Part shown: piece by piece, positions 32,401 through 39,531 of the stretch
How the letters are laid out: each line of letters begins with the position of its first letter
How positions within the stretch are numbered: position 1 is the stretch's first letter
Assembly (NCBI GenBank): GCA_027576995.1
Contig: JANBQC010000157.1
Location: 1 to 50,238 of the forward strand
Source of the DNA: Dimargaris cristalligena
Taxonomy: Eukaryota > Kickxellomycota > Dimargaritomycetes > Dimargaritales > Dimargaritaceae
Direction of reading: 5' to 3'
DNA length: 50,238 nucleotides
Translations under genes and position numbers: made by a program
Notes under the pieces: generated by a model
Databases searched by the model: none
What the model saw: the letters and a program-made list of their open reading frames with translations, nothing else
Told to the model about the DNA's origin: nothing

Positions 32401-33211
32401 GGATCTCGCTTCCGACCAGGCCCGTATCCTGGGTAAAATGATCCCGCTGATTCAGGCCACGGTGGATATCGTCTCCACCGAAGCCTGGCTGAAACCGGCT
32501 CTGGCGGCCATGGAACTGTCCCAAATGGTCGTCCAGTCCCAGTGGGAGTCCGAGCCCGTACTCCGCCAGGTCCCCCATTTTAGTAAACCGGTGGTGAAAC
32601 GGGCCCAAAGTTTAGGCGTCAACTCCGTGTTCGAAATCGCGGAAATGGACGACGAACAGCGGCAGGCATTGTTCGCTGGCCTGAACCCCCGCCAGGTCGC
32701 GGATGTGGCGGATTTCGTTAACCACTACCCCGAAATTGACCTCCAGTTCGAACTGACCGACGGGAATACCCTGGTGGCCGGTCAGGCCGCCTCCCTACGC
32801 GTGGCCCTTGAACGAGAGGGCGATGAGGAAGAGGAAGAAGGTAGCGACGATGGCAACGATAAGGAAAAGCAATCCGGAGGTGGTAACCCACCCGCGGTCC
32901 GTGACATCGGCCCGGTGATCGCCCGCTACTTCCCTTTTACTAAACCCGAAGGCTGGTGGGCGGTGCTCGGCGACACGGGTACCCAAACGCTCGCGGCCAT
33001 TCGTCGGGTGGGATTCCAGCAGCGACTGAACCTGAAACTGGGCTTTACCGCACCCGATCAACCCGGCGACTACACCTATAAACTCTTCCTGATGAGCGAT
33101 GCCTACCTGGGCTGTGATCAGGAATACGAAGTGAAATTCCTGGTCGTCCCCGATGACGAAGCGGACTCAGAGTCGGAGGCGGAATCAAACGGAAGTGAAA
33201 ACTCGGAGTAA
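26453..33211 (+). CDS. BRR2: BRR2 U5 snRNP RNA helicase (Ski2-like, two helicase cassettes)
   Basis: An intronless CDS of 2252 residues. The start MADEYAKNSQYQYAANSNLV matches the family N-terminus (human Brr2 begins MAD and has a similar Y-x-x-NSNLVLQADRS block). A PWI-like region (about 316-400, SPRDIDAFWLQRQI) follows acidic linkers. Cassette 1 has APTGAGKT (about 566) and DEIH (about 680) with QMLGRAGRP, then a Sec63 domain. Cassette 2 has APTGSGKT (about 1417) and DELH (about 1530), then a second Sec63 domain and an acidic tail. Brr2 unwinds U4/U6 during spliceosome activation. In cassette 2 motif VI reads QMTGLACRP instead of the active RAGR form, so it is probably a non-catalytic regulator, as in other Brr2 proteins. 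It is longer than human (2136) because of acidic insertions. I chose the ATG at 26453, and the frame is open 39 bases upstream. Confidence 0.97.
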   Translation: MADEYAKNSQYQYAANSNLVLQADRSGLARRDKEATGEPETLWGRIDLKDMGSKATREAAPVPKTKPAKTKSKSKSSQGTAAPSGSKANRTRADHHATVLSVARDMEGLTYRPQTQDTLRVLEMILAFVHPYLGDQPQDTIRSAADAALEILKDEHLRDPERKKQIEGILDAKLTLDSFTQLVQLGKRITDYDESTASAAADKDRSGASAGTGAPGEELGVSVVFDQDNEGEEEDEEDEDEEDEDMGANASEEENGEDAPVRVDNLDRDFEKGSHRQNREDGSSPDDMSDAEEPEHITVGLRGRRSGPRGSESNLSPRDIDAFWLQRQIASHYPDPHETQEKTTQCFELLSNENLSARECENQLMELFDYDHFDLVKTLTQHRELIYWCTQLAKTVGQSDANRSVRQQMSSRNLGWLLAELEGGDIGSQEASADTTAMALDTAPGSPGAQPPRDQRSTVRGAVASQPPRQLLDLSTMAFEQGGHLMANRKVKLPDGSFKRTKKGYEEIHVPAPKPTPFADQETLVPITELPAWSQAAFPNATTLNRVQSRLYPAAFDSDENLLLCAPTGAGKTNVAMLTILRAVSHFRDSQTGTLDIDQFKIVYIAPMKALVQEMVGNFSGRLKDLGLTVAELTGDRQLTKQQISETQIIITTPEKWDVITRKATDRSYTNLVRLIIIDEIHLLHDDRGPVLETIVARTLRNEEQTKEPVRLVGLSATLPNYEDVAAFMRVNPESGLFHFDGSYRPCPLQQQFIGIAEKKAIKRLQIMNEVTYEKVIEQAGRSQVLVFVHSRKETVKTAQAVRDLAVDQETIGQFLRHDSASREILQTEAQSAKDKALQELLPYGFAVHHAGLTRADRELVEDLFASRHIQVLVSTATLAWGVNLPAHTVIIKGTQVYSPEKGSWMELSPQDVLQMLGRAGRPQYDTFGEGIIITTQREMSYYLSLLNQQLPIESQLISRLPDTLNAEIVLGTIRSREDAVRWLGYTYLYVRMLAQPTLYGVSGPDAADEALVQTRIDLIHAAATVLDKARLIKYDNRTGRIQVTDLGRIASHYYIGYTSIATYNRFMTPTMGQVELFRLFALSDEFKFIPVRQEEKLELAKLLERVPIPVKEGVEEPTTKINVLLQAYISQLKLEGFALMSDMVYVTQSAGRILRAMFEICLKYGWAQLAHRVLALCKMVEQRMWQSMSPLRQFRGFPPDILRRLERKGIPWFRYYDMDVHELGELVGDNRAGPYLHKRIHQVPRLSVVARVQPVTRSLLRFDLTLQPDFIWDESVHGTSENFWILVEDGNGEQILYAEQLLLKQRYAADEHTTTFTVPLQEPVPPNYFVVVLSDKWLASETKAAVSFKHLHLPDKYHPPTELLDMEALPVGALRQPAYENVYLHSEETPIRQFNPIQTQTFNTLYHSDQSAFVGAPTGSGKTVCAEFALLRFWNQMPSSSPQQGADKHRALYLAPYQALVDIRLAAWRKAWGSVDGGKVFEALSGDLTADLKILERADVVLATPQQWDVLSSRWVKRKHVQSIRLVVADELHLIGGPEGPTFEIVLTRMRFMAEQIEQPIRLVALSSPLANARDVGDWLGMAASAVYNFDPSVRPMPLGITIQGYRVPHFPSLMLAMAKPTYQALLKCEGQQNALVFVPSRKQCRLTAAELLSLAVADGAEDRFCGTNSGLLTEALDQVQDRALAELLRHGLGYYHENLAPVDRRVVTSLFTQNSLRVLVVSRDACWTLALRAHLVVIMGAQYFDGQTHRYVDYSMPDVLQMTGLACRPLVDDQGQCILMCQANKKEFYKKFLYEPLPIESHLDLALAEHFNAAIASGTIENMEDAMDFLTWTFLYRRLARNPNYYNLGGITATHLSDHLSELVEITLEGLANSHCITIDDDTQVAPANLGRIAVYYNISCTTIETFSSALQATTKLQGLLEILCAAAEFEDLAVRHHEEGVLRRIAHHVPYKLHNERFDLPLAKCHVLIQAHFSRLQLPPDLASDQARILGKMIPLIQATVDIVSTEAWLKPALAAMELSQMVVQSQWESEPVLRQVPHFSKPVVKRAQSLGVNSVFEIAEMDDEQRQALFAGLNPRQVADVADFVNHYPEIDLQFELTDGNTLVAGQAASLRVALEREGDEEEEEGSDDGNDKEKQSGGGNPPAVRDIGPVIARYFPFTKPEGWWAVLGDTGTQTLAAIRRVGFQQRLNLKLGFTAPDQPGDYTYKLFLMSDAYLGCDQEYEVKFLVVPDDEADSESEAESNGSENSE

Positions 33212-34074
33212 ATCCGTATCTGTGCTTAAAAACCACGGCCTTTTTTTTTATTTACCCTTCCGGGACTTTATTTGGTCCATATATACCCTGTTCCTTTTAG
33301 ATCATTTCGCCCTTCTCTTAACTGTTTCTCATACACATACACACACAATGGGGGCATTTGTTCATTCGAAATCGGCTTTGGCCTGATTCTTTAATGAATT
33401 TTTTTAGGACTGACCTGCGCTTAGAAAATATGTTGTCGCTTATTTAACTAGTACTATTATACACTATTATATCTTTACATAAACCGATTAATTGCGACTA
33501 GCTAAATGTAGATTACTGTGTAGTCTTAAGTATTAAATGTTATGAGTATGCTCGGCTCAATGCACCCCCTATGTTATCCAACCCTGTGGATATATGGGCG
33601 AGGGCCAATCCAGCTGTATAGCGAAATGTCAGTTTAATAACAAATATTATTAGTCAATAATGCACATCCTGCCTCCTTTCCCGTATAAGTAATATATACC
33701 GTTAAAAATCTGAAACGTTGGTCTTGCGCTACCCCCCTCCCCCTATTCCTTCCTTCCACTCTGATCAATTATCCAATATTAGTGGTTCAAGCGAGAATGT
33801 TCCCTATGCCAAGGACTTGTTAATATCGAATCCATTATCGATGATGAAATAATATATACCGAACTTGGCGAATTTATAACGAGTGTCTACAATGACAGCT
33901 TGCCACTCGCTTGCGAATGTGGGGTTTGTATAAACAGGATAAATGGCAAGGCTCGTAAATGTATGCATATATATAGAAGTATGTACGATAATATATAGAC
34001 ATTTGATAAAAAATAAAAGGTTAGATTTAAAAAAATTCAAATACACGCAATAAGAAATATAAAATATACCTGGT
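33212..34074. other. Convergent 3' region between BRR2 and the Rab3GAP1 gene
   Basis: AT-rich sequence with no supported gene. A short block at about 33595-33625 resembles the left end of the 138-bp MITE family (TGGGCGAGGGCCAATCCAGC after TA). A CACACACA stretch lies at about 33333-33347. Confidence 0.4.
33595..33625. mobile_element. Possible degenerate MITE left end
   Basis: After a TA, the sequence resembles the family's left inverted repeat through AGCTGTATAGC. No right end is found 138 bases away, so this is a fragment or a chance match. Confidence 0.3.
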
Positions 34075-37000
34075 TTAAGCCAGCGCCGATTCCGAAACCG
34101 TAGTCTCGCAAATACGCAGTCCGCCGTCAATGGCAATATACATCCGGTGACTGGCCGTAGTATTGGGGAAGGTGCTCGTTTGGAACATGTATTCCTGCTT
34201 GGCCAGTTTCCGGTTCGACGAATCGTAGCTATAAAAGAGGGTGGCCACCGCCTCCCGTTCCGCGGCAGCCTCCACCACGTTGAATCCGGGGTGGCCGGGG
34301 CCGTGGCGACTCAGGAGGTCCTTATCATCTTCCGTCGGAGATTCTGTGGTCCGGTGGACGACCAGGCATTCTTTTTCGTGGAGGAGACGATTCACGAGGG
34401 CGAAGCGACGCGGAAAGCGGTGCAGCAGGGAAGTGGCCTGGCCGATGCCAGTTTCAATGGCTTCCAGCTGGTTCAACAGGGATTCATAGGGATGGCCGGC
34501 CGTGGAGGTGGGGCCGGATGAAGAGGGAGGGGAGGTGGCGCGCCGGAGATGGGCCTGCGGCCCCAGCTGCGGCTGCCAGTGGGTAAATGCCCGACAGGCC
34601 TCGCCGAACTGCTCCACCTGGTGGCGCAGGTACGGCAACCGGGGGGTAATGGGAGCGGTCCGGAACATTTCGTACGTCAGCAGAAACGTAGGGGGCAGCA
34701 GGAATTGGAACACGTCGGAGGCGGACAGCTGTTCCAGATATTGGAGAACCCGTTCGGCTTCGCGATTATGGTCAAAGAGGAGGGTCTGGCGGGAGACGGG
34801 GACCGGTTGGGCCTCCTTCCACAGTTGTTGCCAGAGGTTGTTTGCCTCGGCCATACGGAGACTCAGTTGACCCCCGGAAGCTGATGTGACCCCGCTGCTG
34901 GCTACGCTATCCGGACTTTGGTCGGAGGGTCCGGTGGGGGACGCTGCGACCGATTGATTCGCCGGGGTGATGGGTGACACGGCGGCCCCCGCCGCCTTTA
35001 GCGACGGTGAATCGGTGTCGGTATTACCCATGGGACTTGGGCCATCGACTGCGCCCGTAGTTTCGGTTTCCACCCAATCGCGTGGGGAATGCCAGCGCAC
35101 AAAGTCGCCCAGGACACAGCCAGGGTTAGCGGCCTTAAACGCTTCCATGTCGGAGAAGAGTTCGGCGGACATAATCTTGGCCCGTTGTAGGGCGGCCTCG
35201 GGCGAAGTACCCAGTTCCACCAGGTACTCCTCCTGGGCCTGGAGGAGATCCTCGGTCATGAAGGGGGTTTCCTGGGTCTCGGGGATCCACAGGGTTTCCC
35301 CTGAGTTCAACAGGGTCAGGTTGGGGGAGGGGTAGGCATGGCCCTCCCGTTGCAAGTCAATAGGTTCCGACTCCGGTTCGGAATCCGAACTAGTTTCGGC
35401 TTCCGATTCCAATTCGGCGAGGGGCTCCAGGTCTCGGGCGGGCTCGGGGGATTTGGCACTGTCGTCGTCGTCGTCGGATAGGGGCGGGAGCTTTTCGGTA
35501 ATTGGGCTGAGAAGGGCTTTCAGGCCCGAGCCATTGTTCAAGTTTCGGGACGGGCTGGAACTGGTCAGGGAGTAGCTGGACAAGTCGGGTAGATCGGAGG
35601 GTCGACGAATAGATGCAATAGTACGAGGGGGCAGAGGAACCGATGACGACAGGGGGTGAGGGTGAGAGGGACCGGTTCCCCTCCGTATGGAGAGTTTCCG
35701 CATCATACGGGACCCCCGGCGCGCAACCTGGCCGGCGGTGCTCGCCTTGCCGTCACTGCCTTCATGATCGGACTCGGACTCAGCGCCGGACCAATCCGAG
35801 TCATCATCACTTAACCGATTGTACTCGGACTCGGAGACGCGTACCGTATCGTAGTCGACGCGCACAGGCCGGCCCATATTCTTGGCCAGGGTGGTGGCGA
35901 TATTTGACTGGCCGGGCAGTACCCCGGTGCCCTCGCGGAGAAAGACGGACAGACGCTGGCGCTGAACATCGGGGAACAGTTGGTGGTAGTCGGCCAGGGA
36001 ATCCCGGCGGCCCCGGCTATCGATGGAAAGGCGGTGGAGGTAGGCCAGCATGGGTTGGCTGATGGAGGGGCGGGAGATGGCGGAGGAGGAGGAGGGGGTC
36101 CGGGCCAATTTGGGGGCCGTGGCTAATTGGGGCTGCGGGGGAGCCGGCGTGCCAATGGTAGCTAAATAGGCCCGGCCAAAGTCATCCTGCTCAATGTAGT
36201 GGTCCAACTCGTCCTCCGTGATGAGCGACAGGTCCGGCCGCTGGGGGTTGAGGAGATCGCGGTAGCGGGAGTCCAGGTTAGCGGACTGGGCCGCCTCGGC
36301 GGACCCTTTCTTTTCGACTTGGATTTTCCGGGTGATACAAGCGTTGAGCATCGCCAGTTTCTGGTGCAGTAAATTATAGCGCAGGTTAATGGGCGACACC
36401 TCGGGATTGAAGCTGGATTCGGCCAGGGCCGAGGCCGAGTCCGCTGGCGTTGCCATTCCGAATAGGTTGCGCTGGGCCGGCGTCGGACGACTGGAGGCGG
36501 CACCCGTAGGAGGCTGCTTCTTCAGCTGGAAACGGTGGTAGGCCTCCAGAAGCTCCTCCGTGTTAACGTCGGGGATAACCACCGAGTTGTCCCAGTGCCA
36601 TTTTAAGATACGCATGAAAGGGGGCCAGAGAACCCGCAATAGCTCCACCATGCGTAGGGGCTGGAAGGGCGAGTTATAGATCGAAATAACGTTCCAGATG
36701 GCCTGGCTAAGATTCCAGAGCAACGAGCCCCGGGGCACCATGGTGCCGTGGCGGCTTTTCCCAATCAACTGCTCGGCGCTGGGGAGCCCCGGGTCCGCCG
36801 ATATCCGGGAGGTGGGTACGGGCGGGGTGGTTGTGGCGAATAGAGCGTTGTGTTCGAAAACGGCTTCCAACACTTTCTGTAGGGCCTCGAGGCAGCCGGT
36901 GGATAGTTCGACGGACCACGTTGGAGAGGGTCGGTCCCCATCGTCGTCATTTTCATCGTCAGTTAGGCCGATGGGGAGGTCTTTGGCGCCCCGGGTGCTG

Positions 37001-38481
37001 GGCCAGGTGGAAGTTTCGGAAGGGGCTTGGGACAGCGAGGGAGTCTTTTTCCCGGCCCACTCGTCGATGGGGAGGGTTTGCACCCAATGGGCCAGGGAAT
37101 CCTCGATGATATCACACAGCTGCAGGGCCTCGCCCGCTTCGGCGGAGATGAATTTGCCGTTAAGGGCCCAGGTGTCGGCCTGGGCGGCATCGAGTATCAC
37201 GTCCCCCCCGGCACCCATGTAGTGACTGCTGGGGGCCATGGGGAAGTAAATTTTGAGTAGAATGGCCCGGAGGGGGTCGTTGATCGGGCCGAAGGGTAGA
37301 GGGGCGGCCAAGTCGTTGATTAGGTCGCCGCCATCGGAAGTGACCCGGGCCCCGATGGATGCGGTGCTGCGGTTGGTATTGGAGCGCGAAAGGGGAACCG
37401 GCGAGCCGAAGCGACCCACGGACGCATCCACCAAGCCCAGGTCGATGTCACGCCAGTGGCGGTCATAGGTGTTACGGAACTCGTATTCATATAGCACGGC
37501 CATGTGGATAAGATTCCAGGGGTTATTGCGGTGGACGGGGCCGGGCTGGTCATAGAGGGAGGGGGAGCCATCGACGCGGAGTGGGGAGGCCACCTGGGTA
37601 AACGACGGGGACAGCTGGGTGAGGGGCAGTTTATGCCAGTGGACGGAACTGGCGAATAACTGCAAGAGGCCCTCGACATTGGCGTAAATGTGGGGGGTGG
37701 AGGGCAGGGCCAGAGTGTGGTAGCGGGTTTCGGTTTCCAGTAAGCACGCGGGAGCAGCGTGGGTGATGGAAGGCCAGCCCAGGCGGTACCCAATGTACGA
37801 CTGGGCCGAAGGGGGCTCGCCTAGGTCATTGACGGGAACGTATGCCGGCAGGGTGCAGTGCACATTCTGGAGGGCTACGGCCAGCGATGAGAGGATGAGT
37901 TTAGACTGGGTGGCGGCAGCGGCATTGGAGCGGCCTCGGTCCACGGCCACAGAGCTGAGCACCAGCAGCCGGCCTTCACCGGACCACCGGTGTAGCGGGT
38001 GGTACTGTGTGGTTAGGGGTTGGGCATAGAGATGGCGTTGGGGTTCGTAGGTGGCACTGGTGGGCGCCAAGGGGTAGAACACCGGGTCACAGGGAGCCGG
38101 GGCGGCAGTGGGCAAGAAGGCCGAAAAAGACCCGGGGCCGGCGGACGAAGGGGGCGTGGTGGGACCCGAGGCACGGGCACGGGTAGCCACCCGGGGGTGA
38201 CACGAATAGGTTAGACAGAAGGCGCGGGACTCGTTGAGATGGATGAGAGCATCGCGGAGGTACGGGCCGTCGAAGGCGGGCGAGTCGAGGGACCGGAGGG
38301 CGTCGTCGCTGAAGACGCCGTATTGGCCCCTGGCTAGGCCCCACGAGCGCAGGACCTCTTCGACGGAGGCGATGCACTTTTCCCAGCTGGAGGCAGTGGT
38401 ATAGTCGGCAATTTCAAACACCTCGTCGTCGAGGTTCTGGTTGAAGTTGCCGATGGACCCCAATTCCAGGGTTCTTGGCAT
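34075..38481 (-). CDS. Rab3 GTPase-activating protein catalytic subunit (Rab3GAP1)
   Basis: A single-exon CDS of 1468 residues, read from the ATG at 38481. The N-terminus (DDEVFEIADYTTASSWEKCI) matches the family block F-E-I-x-D-x-T-T-A-S-x-W-E. The central WNLIHMAVLYEYEFR and SSHYMGAGGDVIL are family-like. The block FKAANPGCVLGDFVRWHSPR (about 1112-1132) is the most conserved and contains the arginine region linked to GAP activity in animals. The C-terminus has LFDHNREAERVLQYLEQLS and FRTAPITPRLP. In animals this subunit pairs with a noncatalytic partner and acts on Rab3 and as an exchange factor for Rab18 at the ER. The partner gene is not in this window. Ser-rich acidic linkers at about 900-1080 are extra compared with animals. 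The frame is open 168 bases further upstream, but conservation supports the chosen start. Confidence 0.9.
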   Translation of the reverse strand: MPRTLELGSIGNFNQNLDDEVFEIADYTTASSWEKCIASVEEVLRSWGLARGQYGVFSDDALRSLDSPAFDGPYLRDALIHLNESRAFCLTYSCHPRVATRARASGPTTPPSSAGPGSFSAFLPTAAPAPCDPVFYPLAPTSATYEPQRHLYAQPLTTQYHPLHRWSGEGRLLVLSSVAVDRGRSNAAAATQSKLILSSLAVALQNVHCTLPAYVPVNDLGEPPSAQSYIGYRLGWPSITHAAPACLLETETRYHTLALPSTPHIYANVEGLLQLFASSVHWHKLPLTQLSPSFTQVASPLRVDGSPSLYDQPGPVHRNNPWNLIHMAVLYEYEFRNTYDRHWRDIDLGLVDASVGRFGSPVPLSRSNTNRSTASIGARVTSDGGDLINDLAAPLPFGPINDPLRAILLKIYFPMAPSSHYMGAGGDVILDAAQADTWALNGKFISAEAGEALQLCDIIEDSLAHWVQTLPIDEWAGKKTPSLSQAPSETSTWPSTRGAKDLPIGLTDDENDDDGDRPSPTWSVELSTGCLEALQKVLEAVFEHNALFATTTPPVPTSRISADPGLPSAEQLIGKSRHGTMVPRGSLLWNLSQAIWNVISIYNSPFQPLRMVELLRVLWPPFMRILKWHWDNSVVIPDVNTEELLEAYHRFQLKKQPPTGAASSRPTPAQRNLFGMATPADSASALAESSFNPEVSPINLRYNLLHQKLAMLNACITRKIQVEKKGSAEAAQSANLDSRYRDLLNPQRPDLSLITEDELDHYIEQDDFGRAYLATIGTPAPPQPQLATAPKLARTPSSSSAISRPSISQPMLAYLHRLSIDSRGRRDSLADYHQLFPDVQRQRLSVFLREGTGVLPGQSNIATTLAKNMGRPVRVDYDTVRVSESEYNRLSDDDSDWSGAESESDHEGSDGKASTAGQVARRGSRMMRKLSIRRGTGPSHPHPLSSSVPLPPRTIASIRRPSDLPDLSSYSLTSSSPSRNLNNGSGLKALLSPITEKLPPLSDDDDDSAKSPEPARDLEPLAELESEAETSSDSEPESEPIDLQREGHAYPSPNLTLLNSGETLWIPETQETPFMTEDLLQAQEEYLVELGTSPEAALQRAKIMSAELFSDMEAFKAANPGCVLGDFVRWHSPRDWVETETTGAVDGPSPMGNTDTDSPSLKAAGAAVSPITPANQSVAASPTGPSDQSPDSVASSGVTSASGGQLSLRMAEANNLWQQLWKEAQPVPVSRQTLLFDHNREAERVLQYLEQLSASDVFQFLLPPTFLLTYEMFRTAPITPRLPYLRHQVEQFGEACRAFTHWQPQLGPQAHLRRATSPPSSSGPTSTAGHPYESLLNQLEAIETGIGQATSLLHRFPRRFALVNRLLHEKECLVVHRTTESPTEDDKDLLSRHGPGHPGFNVVEAAAEREAVATLFYSYDSSNRKLAKQEYMFQTSTFPNTTASHRMYIAIDGGLRICETTVSESALA

Positions 38482-38999
38482 GGTCAAGTGGGTTGTATGG
38501 GGAAGCGAGAGGGTTGGGGAAAAGGGAAAAGGGAAAAGGACGGATAGGGTTTGAGAGAGGGCCCGTGAGGGGATAATATAGACGATGCTGCTAGTGGTGG
38601 CGTGGCTACGTAATCGAGCGGGATAGTAGGGCTGAGGCAGAGGCATCATATATATATATATTGTTGATGGATATAATAGGGTTAGTTAACTCAGCAGCGT
38701 ACCTGAGCAGAACAATGCTTCGTGCGGGTTGACTTCCCAAGGCCGATTGTGGCCGTCCATTGCTTAACAATTACAGCCAAGGGGCATTGCTCGGTGCCCT
38801 TTAATAATTACTGATGAAGTAATGGGTTTGGTTAGGTGGACAATAGGCCATTTTAGGACTAGGGAGGAAGGGTATTATTGTATTATGGAGTCACATCTCC
38901 ATGCCAATGGCTTTTAGTTTTAGCGCGCATCTTTTCATAACCGGCAGGATCAGCGCACCGAAGGATTGGGGATTTATAGAGGCATATCTGGCTGTAGTT

Positions 39000-39087
39000 A
39001 TTTATCGGGATTTCTAGGGTCGTTTATCGGGGTGGCTTGGTTCGTTTATCGGAGTGGCTTGGTTCGTTCATCGGAATAGCTTCGCTT
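39000..39087. repeat. 22-bp tandem repeat, four units, in a divergent promoter
   Basis: Units start at 39000, 39022, 39044 and 39066. The middle two differ at one base (GTTTATCGGGGTGGCTTGGT versus GTTTATCGGAGTGGCTTGGT). The outer units are more diverged but keep TTTATCGG or TTCATCGG. The period is about two helical turns. Confidence 0.75.
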
Positions 39088-39221
39088 GCTTCCAGTCGGG
39101 GATTTCGTTTCTCTTAAGTACCATCATCAATAGGCATTTAATGCTGGGCATTGTGCGTGTCGATTTGACCAACCAAAATCGAGGAGGGGTTTCACTCTAA
39201 AACCTATCTAGGCCTTTTTTC

Positions 39222-39244
39222 CAATACCAATACCAATACCAATA
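39222..39244. repeat. Short CAATAC repeat, nearly four units
   Basis: CAATAC repeats upstream of RAT1. It differs by one base per unit from the TAATAC array at 21281. Confidence 0.8.
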
Positions 39245-39531
39245 ATTTCTATATCTACTATATACCTGTTCTCTTTTTTTCTCTTGTTGGAATGAGGAAA
39301 ATACCACTAGGCGTGTGATCTAAGGCTTATGAGATTAACATGGAAGCGAGGGCTAGTCTGTTCTTTCTCTTCCCCTTTATTTAGCCTTCACCTTTGGTCG
39401 GTTAATATAAAGTTACCTTTCGCTGCACTTTTGTGCTCTAGTTTATTACATTCCGCTCTATCTCGTACTGTGCTCCATTCTGCTCCAAGTCACCCCGCTG
39501 GCTGTGCTAAGTTAATCCCAAAACCGTCGCC

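Larger units (their letters stand above)
38482..39531. promoter_or_regulatory. Divergent promoter region between the Rab3GAP1 gene and RAT1
   Basis: Feeds both divergent genes. It contains an AT run (38648-38661), the 22-bp tandem repeat at 39000-39087 and a CAATAC repeat at 39222-39244. No gene is visible. Confidence 0.5.

Noticed and set aside
39000..39087. CRISPR array
   Set aside because: The units are directly adjacent without spacers, and the window is from a fungus.
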